The notes below the pieces were generated by a model. The model had not been told where the DNA came from and did no database searches. It saw only the letters and a program-made list of their open reading frames with translations. A DNA stretch of 44,039 bases from an uncultured bacterium (GTDB lineage: Bacteria; Desulfobacterota; GWC2-55-46), in contig CAJPGC010000026.1 of assembly GCA_905339405.1 (NCBI GenBank), positions 1-44,039 on the forward strand, written 5' to 3'. Positions within the stretch are counted from its first letter, which is position 1. Each line of letters opens with the position of its first letter. The position numbers were made by a program, and so were the translations under genes. Positions 9,510 to 17,199 of this stretch are shown here, one piece after another.

Positions 9510-11333
9510 ATGAAAAGTTGGAATATCGGGGACCTCCCCGGGCTCAAGAAGAGCATCGAAGCCATGCAAGGGCTCTTCGGCTCTGAGCTTTCAGGCGGCC
9601 TCGAGAACTGCAAATCCATACTTGGCGGGATAAACGACGCCGCCTGCATGCTCAACGCCTCAGGCGCCGTCATCTACCTTAACCCCGCCTTCGAAGAGCT
9701 CTTCGGCAAGGAGTCCCGGTTTATTGGCAAGTCCTTTACGCTCCTTTTCGAGGAGAGCGAAGGCCGGAGCGCGGCCGCTCTTTTTTCAAGGGCCGTGAGC
9801 GGGGAGAGCCTTGTTGCGGAGCTTGCCCTGAAAAACGCCGCCGGAAGGCGCTCCTTCAGGTGTTTCCCCTTGAAGGACGGGTGCGGGCTCACTCAAGCCG
9901 TCTGCCTGATAGGAAAAAGCGGGGCCGCCTCTAAAGAGCTCGACGAGCTCATGGAGGCCAACCGGAGGCTTACCGAAGAGATACGCGAGAGCAGGAACGC
10001 CGAGAGCGAAAAGCTCGTCTTCCTCAAGAACTACGACCCTGTAACCGGGCTTTTCAACCGGCAGCATTTCATAGAGCTTCTGGGCAGCCGTCTCGTGGCA
10101 GCGGAAAAAGGCGCACTCCTCCTCATCGACATAGATCAGTTCAAGTTCATAAGCGACTCCTACGGACACGGCATGGGAGACGAGTTCTTAAGGCGAGTAG
10201 CTCGTCTCCTTCAGTTCAATGTCAGGTACCTTTCGACGAGGGTACTGAAGGACGGAAAGGACGAAGTCCTGCTCTCGAGATTGAGCGGGGACGAGTTCGC
10301 GGTCTACCTGCCTTCAGCTGGAATGGTCGAATCCATAGAGGCTGCGGAGCGTTTGAGGAGCGCTATCGAATGCTTCTACCAGTCGGACATGCACTGCCAC
10401 ATGACGGCGAGCATAGGGATCGCGCTTTCCCCTGAACACGGTACGACGGCAGCGGGCCTCCTTACGAAAGCCGACGCGGCCATGTACCGCGCAAAGGAGC
10501 AGGGCAGGAACAGGTTCCACCTCTACAGCCCGGAAGAGCGCGAGATAGAGCAGATGCACATGAGGCTGAAATGGAAGGAGAACATCCTTTCGGCCCTCAA
10601 GGACGGCCGCTTCAGCCCCTGGTATCAGCCGATAATCGGGCTTTCCGACAACAGGGTCACCCATTACGAGGTGCTCGCCCGCATGACTGACCTTGACGGG
10701 TCGATAGTGCTGCCGGGCCATTTCATCGACATAGCCGAGAGGTTCGGTCTCGTCGGGGCGATCTCCAGGGATGTCTTCGTGAAGGCCTTTGCGCTTCAGG
10801 AAGAGCTTCAGAAGGCCGGGAGGCCCGTGAGGTTCTGCCTGAACGTCTCGGGCAAGGAGCTCGGCGACAGGGAGTTCCTCTATTTTCTCAGAGGCTGCAT
10901 GATGGAAAGGGGGCTGGACCCGGGCAATCTCGTATTCGAGATAACCGAGACGGCTTCAATAAGTGACATGGACAAGGCCATGTCGTTCATATCGGCTTTG
11001 AAGGAGATGGGCTGCCATGTAGCTCTCGACGACTTCGGCATAGGCTTCACCTCTTTCCTTTACCTCCGCGAGATGCAGGTAGACTACATCAAGATAGCCG
11101 GCTCTTTCATAAAGTCCCTCGACAGGAACCTGAACGACCAGCTCTTCGTGAAGGCGATAACAGAGGTCGCAAGGGGCATGGGCATAAAGACCATAGGCGA
11201 GTTCGTGGAGACGGGGGAGATATTGTCGTTCCTGAGGAAGTTCGGGGTCGACCACGCGCAGGGCTACCTCATCGGAAGGCCCGCCAGCGCGCTCCTTCCA
11301 TCTGACGAGGTACCGGCCCTGGCCAACGGCTGA
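9510..11333 (+). CDS. PAS-GGDEF-EAL cyclic-di-GMP signalling protein
   Basis: The 607-aa cytoplasmic protein has a PAS-like domain (about 35-135), a short coiled coil (about 140-170), a GGDEF domain (about 171-340) and an EAL domain (about 350-595). The GGDEF signature reads SGDEF (259-263), with DIDQFK and YGHGMGDEFL intact, so cyclase activity is possible but uncertain. The EAL signature reads EVL (387-389). The other metal-binding and catalytic elements are present: N in CLNVSG, EITE, DDFG (507-510), YIKI, GEFVE and QGYLIG. Phosphodiesterase activity is therefore likely. No membrane segment is visible. It is divergent from the phosphoketolase gene across a 200-bp AT-rich gap. Target processes would be motility or biofilm (inference). 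Confidence 0.93.
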   Translation: MKSWNIGDLPGLKKSIEAMQGLFGSELSGGLENCKSILGGINDAACMLNASGAVIYLNPAFEELFGKESRFIGKSFTLLFEESEGRSAAALFSRAVSGESLVAELALKNAAGRRSFRCFPLKDGCGLTQAVCLIGKSGAASKELDELMEANRRLTEEIRESRNAESEKLVFLKNYDPVTGLFNRQHFIELLGSRLVAAEKGALLLIDIDQFKFISDSYGHGMGDEFLRRVARLLQFNVRYLSTRVLKDGKDEVLLSRLSGDEFAVYLPSAGMVESIEAAERLRSAIECFYQSDMHCHMTASIGIALSPEHGTTAAGLLTKADAAMYRAKEQGRNRFHLYSPEEREIEQMHMRLKWKENILSALKDGRFSPWYQPIIGLSDNRVTHYEVLARMTDLDGSIVLPGHFIDIAERFGLVGAISRDVFVKAFALQEELQKAGRPVRFCLNVSGKELGDREFLYFLRGCMMERGLDPGNLVFEITETASISDMDKAMSFISALKEMGCHVALDDFGIGFTSFLYLREMQVDYIKIAGSFIKSLDRNLNDQLFVKAITEVARGMGIKTIGEFVETGEILSFLRKFGVDHAQGYLIGRPASALLPSDEVPALANG

Positions 11334-11359
11334 CCGGAGTTTTCAGTCCTTGAAAAAAA

Positions 11360-11386
11360 GAGCGCGCGGCACTAAAATACGCGCTC
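11360..11386 (+). promoter_or_regulatory. Hairpin abutting the start codon of the SprT-like gene
   Basis: GAGCGCG (11360-11366) and CGCGCTC (11380-11386) form a perfect 7-bp stem with a 13-nt loop whose 3' arm touches the ATG at 11387. No free Shine-Dalgarno sequence is seen; the nearest purine run, AAAAAAAGAG, leads into the stem. The fold could limit translation initiation. It is also possible that the true start is elsewhere. Confidence 0.35.
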
Positions 11387-12058
11387 ATGGAACAGCTCCC
11401 TTTACAGCTCCCGGCGGATGCCGTAAGCCTCAAGAATTTTTTCGAGGCCGCCATCAAAAAGCCTGTCGAACTTACCCTCACCGCCAACTCCACCAGGATG
11501 CTCTCGTTCAGGCCGAAAGGGGGCTGTATCGCCCTGAGGCTGAGCCGTCTATTCCTTTGCGCCCCGGCTGATGTTCTTCACGAGGCCGCCTCTTTCATCT
11601 TGAGAAAGGGCGGGCCTACGCCTGTACTTAACAAGTTTTTGAGGAGCGCGGCCCCTGCGCATGGCACTCAAAGAAAAACAAAGACCCGCGTAAAGGGACG
11701 CCACCACGACCTCGGGGCAGCTTTCGAAAGGGTAAACAGCGAGTACTTCGGCGGGCTTGTCGAGGCTTCCATTACATGGTCGAGGAGGCAGCCCGGAAGA
11801 GTTCGCCGCAGGACCCTGGGGAGCTTCTGCCCGCTCTCGCGCACCGTTAGGATAAACCCGGTGCTCGACAACCCGGGCGTGCCTGCCTTATTCGTCGACT
11901 TCATCGTCTACCACGAGATGCTTCATGCCGCCGTCGGCATAAGGGAGAAGGGCGGCAGGAGAGTCGTCCATTCAAGGGAGTTCAGGGAAAGGGAGAGGGC
12001 CTTCAAGGGCTTTGAGGCGGCTTCCCGCTGGGAGAGGGCGAACAGGTCGCTTCTGTGA
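11387..12058 (+). CDS. SprT-like zinc metallopeptidase-domain protein
   Basis: The 223-aa product has a C-terminal SprT-like region: a strand-rich block with ITWSRRQPGRVRRRTLGSF, RTVRINPVLD, then VYHEMLHAAVG, an HExxH zinc motif, followed by VVHSREFRERERAF, whose His is a candidate third ligand. This order is characteristic of SprT/Spartan-type minimal metalloproteases. The N-terminal 80 residues are unrecognised. Bacterial members are poorly understood; a protease role is inferred from the intact motif. The gene follows the GGDEF/EAL gene by 53 bp on the same strand and may be co-transcribed. The start is uncertain because a hairpin replaces the usual ribosome-binding site. Confidence 0.75.
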   Translation: MEQLPLQLPADAVSLKNFFEAAIKKPVELTLTANSTRMLSFRPKGGCIALRLSRLFLCAPADVLHEAASFILRKGGPTPVLNKFLRSAAPAHGTQRKTKTRVKGRHHDLGAAFERVNSEYFGGLVEASITWSRRQPGRVRRRTLGSFCPLSRTVRINPVLDNPGVPALFVDFIVYHEMLHAAVGIREKGGRRVVHSREFRERERAFKGFEAASRWERANRSLL

Positions 12059-12180
12059 TATCACTGTTCTGAGTGACAGGTGCCGAAATGCACGGAAAAT
12101 GCTAAAGTCGTGAATAAAGATGGTTTGTTGGTTTACTCTTCGCTAACATAACCTACAAGGCTAAGAAAGAAAAATACACG

Positions 12181-12947
12181 ATGAAGAAAACTTTTATTTC
12201 GGAAGCCGAAAAACTGAGTCCGTCAGATATTTTGAAAATCATCACTGAATCTTATCGCGTGACCTCGAAATTGAAGATATAGAACTGACATTCGAATCTA
12301 CTGTAAAGGATTGGCGCGATGCTTGCGATCTGGTTGGGTGGAAGCAGTTGGGCCATGCTTTGAATAAACATTTCTTGGTCAATTTTTCAGACGAACAGTG
12401 GCGTGAAACTCTTGAGCCTGCACGCCAAAAGACAATTATGAATGTCTGTGAGCTTTTGTCTACCAGGGCAACCCGAGTAGCCGTAAAGCCGTTCCCAATA
12501 GCTGGAGGAAACTGTTTGTCAGCGGGTTCATTTCTTGCTGTTCGTACCGCATTGACGAATGCTGGGTTACCAGTTGCTCAAGTAAAGCCCTCTACCATGC
12601 TTGCTCCGTATCTGGGAAAGAATTGGTCTGTATTTTGGTCAGAAATCGACAAGATAGCGCCTGGGATTCTGACAGACTTCAAAATAAAATACCACTTGCA
12701 CTACTTACCAATCTGTCTTCTTGTGATTGGCATCTTATCTGCCGCACTGAGTCAGTATTTGGATATTAGAATCTTGCTTTTATGGCCGTTAATCTTTATT
12801 GGTGCAGTATTATCCGCTATTATTTTACGAGCACTTCTTCCGCCAAAAAAAGTTCAATTTGGGGATATGGAGACATTCGGGGATTTAAGCAGGCTGGTTG
12901 AAAAACATCATTTTGAGATTGAAAAAAGCAGCCGTGTAGCAAAGTAA
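12181..12947 (+). pseudogene. Frameshifted, AT-rich gene for an unknown two-TM protein
   Basis: An ATG at 12181 opens MKKTFISEAEKLSPSDILKI but meets a stop at 12280-12282. The continuation lies in another frame and runs to 12947, ending in ...EKSSRVAK. At 12256-12259 the sequence reads CGCG; removing one CG joins the frames as ITESYRDLEIEDIELTF, a smooth protein, so a CG duplication (net +2) probably broke the gene. The 3' part alone is open for about 200 codons from a TTG at 12348. It has two membrane helices near the C-terminus (LPICLLVIGILSAAL and LLLWPLIFIGAVLSAII). Base composition is clearly more AT-rich than all neighbours, suggesting recent acquisition. I do not recognise the family. 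A sequencing error instead of a real mutation remains possible. Confidence 0.6.
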
Positions 12948-13000
12948 GGTGCGCACCATTAATAATCTGCAAAGGCATAGCGTTACAATCCTAAGCATGA

Positions 13001-13032
13001 AAAAAACGGGCTCCCTTTCGGGAGCCCGTTTT
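13001..13032. terminator. Bidirectional intrinsic terminator
   Basis: CGGGCTCCC (13007-13015), loop TTTC, and GGGAGCCCG (13020-13028) form a 9-bp GC stem flanked by an A-run on the left and TTTT on the right. It can terminate the AT-rich gene on the plus strand and dedA on the minus strand, whose stop is 12 bp away. Confidence 0.9.
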
Positions 13033-13043
13033 CTGTTTGAGGG

Positions 13044-13688
13044 TCAAACGGCTGACTGTCTTTTTGCGCGTATGAACTCGATGACGCCCGGCATAACGGA
13101 AAGGGCGATGATGGCGAGGATGACGAGCGTGAAGTTCTGTTTCACGATGGGAAGGCCGCCGAAGAAGTACCCGCCGAGGACAAAGAGGAATATCCACGCG
13201 GCCCCGCCTACTATGTTGTAGGTGAGGAACTTGCCGTAGCTCATCGCGCCTATTCCCGCCACGAAAGGCGCGAACGTGCGCACGATGGGTACGAACCTGG
13301 CGAAGATTATAGTTTTGGCCCCGTACTTCTCGTAGAACCTGTGCGTCTTGTCCAGGTATTCCTTCCTGAATATCCTGCTGTCTTTTTTCGTGAAGACCTT
13401 CGGCCCCATGTAGTGCCCTATGGCGTAGTTGACCGAATCTCCGAGTATCGCGGCTATGGTGAGCCCCACGAGAAGGTACTCGAGCTCGAGCGCGCCGAGC
13501 GCCGCGAAGCTGCCGATGGCGAAAAGCAGAGAGTCGCCGGGGAGTATCGGCGTGACCACGAGGCCGGTCTCGCAGAATATTATGAGGAGCAGGATTAGGT
13601 AGGTCCAACCTCCGTAGGCCTGTATCACGGCCGAGAGGTGCGTGTCCAGGTGCAGGAATATCTCTATGAAATCCTTCAGAAGCTCCAT
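13044..13688 (-). CDS. DedA family membrane protein
   Basis: The 214-aa protein has DedA/SNARE-associated hallmarks. FCETGLVVTPILPGDSLLF is the first re-entrant segment with the Glu and Pro-Gly-Asp. GDSVNYAIGHYMG is the GDxxxYxxG block. RFVPIVRTFAPFVAG is the second segment with conserved Arg residues, followed by two C-terminal helices. DedA proteins are inner-membrane transporters linked to polyprenyl- or phospholipid flipping and envelope homeostasis; the substrate here is not predictable. The ATG start has AAAGGAGAGCGG before it. The gene stands alone between its own promoter and a terminator. Confidence 0.92.
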   Translation of the reverse strand: MELLKDFIEIFLHLDTHLSAVIQAYGGWTYLILLLIIFCETGLVVTPILPGDSLLFAIGSFAALGALELEYLLVGLTIAAILGDSVNYAIGHYMGPKVFTKKDSRIFRKEYLDKTHRFYEKYGAKTIIFARFVPIVRTFAPFVAGIGAMSYGKFLTYNIVGGAAWIFLFVLGGYFFGGLPIVKQNFTLVILAIIALSVMPGVIEFIRAKRQSAV

Positions 13689-13714
13689 CCGCTCTCCTTT
13701 CGAGGCAAAAGGAC

Positions 13715-13744
13715 AATATAAGATACAAACGGGAGGGTAGTCAA
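13715..13744 (-). promoter_or_regulatory. Sigma-70 promoter of dedA
   Basis: On the minus strand TTGACT (13739-13744), 18 bp, TATATT (13715-13720). The expected transcript start is near 13708, about 20 nt before the dedA ATG and just ahead of its strong ribosome-binding site. Confidence 0.65.
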
Positions 13745-13823
13745 CAGGCGCAAGGAGGCCGGGGCAGGCGGATTGGCGCGCGAGGGCTGTTTTTCATCTA
13801 CTTGCCCGTATTCACGAAGGAAA

Positions 13824-13851
13824 TTGACACGGCTCGAACTGATTATATAAT
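13824..13851 (+). promoter_or_regulatory. Consensus sigma-70 promoter for DUF1328 gene
   Basis: TTGACA (13824-13829), 16-bp spacer, TATAAT (13846-13851): both hexamers match the consensus exactly. Predicted start is near 13858, leaving a leader of about 68 nt before the ATG at 13926. A high basal transcription level is expected. Confidence 0.85.
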
Positions 13852-13925
13852 CAGGATATGAACAGCGTATTTGTCCGTTTACCTTTCGGGACGGGTCAAC
13901 CCTTTACGGGAAAGAAGGTGATCGC

Positions 13926-14093
13926 ATGCTTTCATGGGCAATAACCTTTTTAATCATAGCCATCATAGCCGCGGTCCTCGGTTTCGCTGGAGTCGCAGGG
14001 ACCGCCGCCTGGATAGCGAAGGTGCTTTTCGTGGTCTTCATCATACTTTTCGTCGTCTCGCTCATCGCCGGGAGGGGCAAGCCGGCGGTGTAA
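13926..14093 (+). CDS. DUF1328 (YtjA-type) small membrane protein
   Basis: This 55-aa protein begins [20 protein letters not shown], continues through a [14 protein letters not shown] linker and a second helix ending [13 protein letters not shown]. Two hydrophobic helices with the G-[FV]-x-G-x-A-A/G pattern are the DUF1328 signature. Members are widespread short inner-membrane proteins of unknown function, often stress-associated. AAGGTG lies nine bases before the ATG. It is monocistronic, with a consensus promoter upstream and a terminator right after the stop, which suggests abundant expression. Confidence 0.88.
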   Translation: MLSWAITFLIIAIIAAVLGFAGVAGTAAWIAKVLFVVFIILFVVSLIAGRGKPAV

Positions 14094-14119
14094 GGCCACA
14101 GCCTCGCAAAAGCTCGCAT

Positions 14120-14157
14120 AAAGAGGTTGCACATGATACGTGCGGCCTCTTTTTTTG
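14120..14157 (+). terminator. Intrinsic terminator after DUF1328 gene
   Basis: AAAGAGG-TTGCA pairs with TGC-GGCCTCTTT around a short loop, followed by a run of seven T. It begins 26 bp after the DUF1328 stop. Confidence 0.85.
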
Positions 14158-14252
14158 TGTCTTCAGGGCTGCCCGTGTGTTATATTTTCTTCTAATTCCC
14201 TTTGAAAATCCGGCCTCAGAAGACTGAAGACCACAAGACCTTACAATCCGAA

Positions 14253-14298
14253 AGGTTTTCAGGTTTGAGGGTAGTTGTGTTATGATATAAGAAAACCT
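14253..14298 (+). promoter_or_regulatory. Inverted repeat flanking the probable promoter of the AAA/Hsp70 cluster
   Basis: AGGTTTTC (14253-14260) and GAAAACCT (14291-14298) are perfect 8-bp inverted repeats 30 bp apart. Between them lie TTGAGG (14265-14270) and the -10-like TATGATATAAG (14281-14291). The arrangement could be a two-site operator around the promoter or a leader hairpin ending just before the AAGGTG ribosome-binding site of the gene at 14316. Promoter spacing is non-ideal, so this call is tentative. Confidence 0.4.
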
Positions 14299-14315
14299 CC
14301 AAAAGGTGTCTGCCT

Positions 14316-16451
14316 ATGAACACAAGGGATTTCGAGAACGAGATACGGATCCACATAGAGGCAAGGTACCCCATTCTCTGGCTGGTCTCCTTCGAAGAGC
14401 GCAGGGTGGAGCGCATAATCGAGAACCTCTCGGATTCCATGAAGCACAACTTCTGGTCCTGGTCGGTCTCGCGCGGCCTGTACGGCGGAGAGAAGAAAAA
14501 GCGCGAGCCCATCGGCAGGGAGAAGATACTCTCCATAATAGAGGAGAAGATAACCAAAGGGGAGAGCGTCAACAACCTGTTTTTGTTGAAGGATATCGCC
14601 TCCTATTTCAGCTCGCACGAGTTTTTGAGGCGTTTCCGCGACCTTCCCGCGATAATCGAGGAGCGCCATACGGTCAACACGGTCATCATCCTTTCGCCGA
14701 CGCTCGGCGAGATACCTCCTGAGCTCGAAGAGGACATCGTCGTCCTGGAGCTGTCGCTGCCGGACTACGACGAGATAGCCGAGATGGTCTCCAGGACCTA
14801 CGGCCACCTCATCCCCTCGAGCTGGCACGCCTCCACCCGCTCGATACTCTATAAGTCCCTCCAGGGCCTCTCGATGGACAATATCAGGAGGGTCGTGAGA
14901 AAGGCCATAAGCCTCAACAACGGCTTCCTCAACGAGAACTGCATCTCGTACATACAGGACGAGAAGCAGCAGATAATCAAAAAGCAGAAGATACTCGACT
15001 ATTATCCCCACAAGGAGATGATAGAGAACATAGGCGGCCTCTCCGAGATAAAGAAGTGGTTTGTCGAGAGGGAGCAGGTCTTCAGGCTCTCGCGCGACAA
15101 GATAGACACCCTCGGCCTCGATATCCCCAAGGGCCTCCTCCTCATCGGCGTGCCCGGCTCGGGAAAGAGCCTGTGCTGCAAGGCGCTGGCAGGGATATGG
15201 AACCTGCCTCTACTGAGGCTCGACGTGGGACGCCTGTTCGGGTCGACAGTCGGAGAGTCCGAGAAGAACATAAGAAGGTGCATACAGCTTGCCGAAGCCG
15301 TGGCGCCGTGTATACTCTGGATTGACGAGATAGACAAGGCGTTCGGCGGGGTCGGCGGCTACCAGGGAGACTCGGGAACGCAGCTCCGCGTATTCGGCAC
15401 ATTCATCACCTGGCTTCAGGAAAAGGAGCACCCGGTCTTCGTCATATCGACGGCGAACGAGCCCAGGAACCTCCCACCCGAGCTCTGGAGGAAAGGCAGG
15501 TACGACGAGGTCTTCTTCGTCGACCTCCCCAGCCAGGAGGAAAGGGAAGAGATATACAGGATACACCTTGAAAGAAGGGTGCAGAACCTCGCCAGGCTCA
15601 ACATAAAAGAGCTCTCAATGAACAGCCAGGGCTTTACCGGAGCCGAGATTGAGCAGGCCGTGAAGGACGCCGTCGTGACGACCTTCAACAACCTCCACGA
15701 GGACAACGGCGGCAGGAACATCGAGGACGTCATAGAGGGGCTCCTTTCGCTCGACGTCACGCAGGAAGCTCTCCTGAAGTCTATAAGGAACATAACGCCG
15801 CTTTCGGTGCTGAAAAAAGAGGAGATAGAGGAGCTGCGCGCGTGGAGCCACCAGAGGGCGCGCCCGGCCTCCAAGTCCCTTTTCCTCCAGAGGGCCGAGT
15901 CTTTGTCCGAGGCCGAGAAGAGGAACATCTCCATACACGAGGCCGGCCACGCGGTGCTGATGAAGTACCACTTCAACAAGACCCCGGCCTTCATAAGCGT
16001 GGACAACTACAAGAACTACGCCTCCTTCATACCGGTAGACGAGGCGATAAGGACGACTTACACGAAGCGCGACCTTGAAAAAGAGATTGGCGTCATAATG
16101 GGCGGCATGGTCGCCGAGGACGAGATAATCGGCGGCGACTCCAAGACAGTCGGCGCCTCCCACGACCTTATTCAGGCAACGGGCATAGCCAAGAAGATGG
16201 TCGTCGAGTACGGCTTCGGCGAGATGATGAAGAACAAGAGCCTCGTCGTCCTGCAGGACTACGCCCTGACTTCAGGCGGCGAAGTCCTCGAGGACATCCA
16301 GAAAATACTCGACAACGCGAAGGAGAAGTCCTCGAAGATAATCTCGGACAACAAGGACGTGCTCGAAAGCCTCGTCGGAAGGCTGATGAAGGACGTTCTC
16401 ATAAACGGCGAGGGCCTGAATACGTTCTTCAGGGAGAACCCCTTAACTTGA
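14316..16451 (+). CDS. Ycf46-like AAA+ ATPase fused to an FtsH-type M41 peptidase domain
   Basis: The 711-aa protein has three parts. Residues 1-230 resemble the N-terminal region of Ycf46-type AAA proteins. Residues 235-480 form an AAA+ module with Walker A GVPGSGKS (278-285), Walker B CILWIDEID (332-340), a sensor-1-like ISTANE and an RKGRYDE arginine-finger region. Residues 530-700 resemble the M41 peptidase of FtsH: HEAGH (541-545) plus SHDLIQAT, whose Asp617 corresponds to the third zinc ligand. FtsH has N-terminal membrane helices; none are visible here, so this should be a soluble ATP-dependent protease. It opens a cluster with DUF1257, DUF2997, a radical-SAM protein and an Hsp70-like protein; the next start is 11 bp away. 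A proteolytic quality-control role is inferred, not shown. Confidence 0.88.
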   Translation: MNTRDFENEIRIHIEARYPILWLVSFEERRVERIIENLSDSMKHNFWSWSVSRGLYGGEKKKREPIGREKILSIIEEKITKGESVNNLFLLKDIASYFSSHEFLRRFRDLPAIIEERHTVNTVIILSPTLGEIPPELEEDIVVLELSLPDYDEIAEMVSRTYGHLIPSSWHASTRSILYKSLQGLSMDNIRRVVRKAISLNNGFLNENCISYIQDEKQQIIKKQKILDYYPHKEMIENIGGLSEIKKWFVEREQVFRLSRDKIDTLGLDIPKGLLLIGVPGSGKSLCCKALAGIWNLPLLRLDVGRLFGSTVGESEKNIRRCIQLAEAVAPCILWIDEIDKAFGGVGGYQGDSGTQLRVFGTFITWLQEKEHPVFVISTANEPRNLPPELWRKGRYDEVFFVDLPSQEEREEIYRIHLERRVQNLARLNIKELSMNSQGFTGAEIEQAVKDAVVTTFNNLHEDNGGRNIEDVIEGLLSLDVTQEALLKSIRNITPLSVLKKEEIEELRAWSHQRARPASKSLFLQRAESLSEAEKRNISIHEAGHAVLMKYHFNKTPAFISVDNYKNYASFIPVDEAIRTTYTKRDLEKEIGVIMGGMVAEDEIIGGDSKTVGASHDLIQATGIAKKMVVEYGFGEMMKNKSLVVLQDYALTSGGEVLEDIQKILDNAKEKSSKIISDNKDVLESLVGRLMKDVLINGEGLNTFFRENPLT

Positions 16452-16461
16452 GGAGGCGGTC

Positions 16462-16800
16462 ATGTCTTTCTACACGGTCATAAAGACCGAGCTGTCCAGC
16501 AGGAAGTACCTCATATGCGCCCTCGAGGAGCTGAAGAAGAGGGGCGAGATAACGAGCTTCGTCGCAAACGAGCGCAAGGACACTGTCGAGATAGACAGGG
16601 ACGGCGACATAATCAACGTCATAAAGGAGAAGACCGGGAGCTACCAGCTCGGCGGCGACAACAGGGTCGTCGGCAAGTTCTCGAACAGGTTGAAGCAGAT
16701 ATACGCTTACGAGTCCATAAAGGACAACTTGCCGCTGGACTTCGAGATCGCTAGCGAACAGGAGACAGAGGGCGAGATCCAGATTCTTCTGAAGGGGTAG
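16462..16800 (+). CDS. DUF1257 (Ycf35-like) protein
   Basis: The 112-aa product begins MSFYTVIKTELSSRKYLICA, close to the opening of DUF1257/Ycf35 proteins, conserved in cyanobacteria and red-lineage plastids and scattered in other bacteria. Function is unknown. It is small, soluble, alternates helices and strands, and has one Cys, so it is unlikely to bind a cluster alone. GAGGAGG lies before the ATG, and it follows the AAA-protease gene by 10 bp. Family knowledge that DUF1257 genes often neighbour DUF2997 and Ycf46-like ATPase genes matches this context. An adaptor or substrate role for the ATPase is conceivable but unproven. Confidence 0.82.
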   Translation: MSFYTVIKTELSSRKYLICALEELKKRGEITSFVANERKDTVEIDRDGDIINVIKEKTGSYQLGGDNRVVGKFSNRLKQIYAYESIKDNLPLDFEIASEQETEGEIQILLKG

Positions 16801-16823
16801 GACTGAAAAACACCAATTTGGTT

Positions 16824-16932
16824 CAGGCTGCTCAAAAAGGCCCGGATTACAGGAGTCGAGGCGCGGGGAAGCAGTACGCCGCAGTGAACTCGCGCTAAAG
16901 ACGACAACGAAGACGGAACTTGAGGCAGCCTG
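16824..16932. repeat. Palindromic mini-element with CAGGCTGC ends
   Basis: The 109-bp segment between the DUF1257 and DUF2997 genes starts CAGGCTGCTCAA (16824-16835) and ends TTGAGGCAGCCTG (16920-16932), imperfect terminal inverted repeats. Its interior contains GCAGTACGCCGC. It carries no open frame. It resembles a non-autonomous interspersed repeat (REP or MITE type). The DUF2997 ribosome-binding site AGGAGG starts a few bases after it. Confidence 0.6.
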
Positions 16933-16945
16933 TCAGGAGGCTCCG

Positions 16946-17131
16946 ATGGACAGGCAGATAAAGATACGGATTACCCCGGACGGGAAGGTCGAGATAGACT
17001 CCAGCGTCTATAAAGACTGCAAGGAGGTCGCCCGCCACCTGACTAAGAACCTCGGCCAGATAGAAAGTTTCTCCGAGAAGGACGAGGTGCTGGGCTCCGA
17101 GGTCGCCGTAAAGCTGGAGACAGGCGATTAG
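16946..17131 (+). CDS. DUF2997 small protein
   Basis: This 61-aa protein reads MDRQIKIRITPDGKVEID at its start, then a helix with KDCKEVARHLTKNLG and an acidic C-terminus. The beta-hairpin I-x-I-x-PDG-x-V-x-I pattern followed by a Cys-containing helix is the DUF2997 signature. Family function is unknown; members are recurrent neighbours of DUF1257. Length is normal. AGGAGG sits nine bases before the ATG. The palindromic element directly upstream separates it from DUF1257, yet the shared direction implies one operon. Confidence 0.75.
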   Translation: MDRQIKIRITPDGKVEIDSSVYKDCKEVARHLTKNLGQIESFSEKDEVLGSEVAVKLETGD

Positions 17132-17199
17132 CGCCTCTCGGTAAAAGCCTCTCAGTCGGCCCGTGACGCTTTCGCGCGTCCCTGGGTTCGGAGGCCTCC

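Noticed and set aside
12077-12955. AGGTGC direct repeats flanking the AT-rich gene as target-site duplication
   Set aside because: Only six bases, with no transposase or terminal inverted repeats; likely chance.
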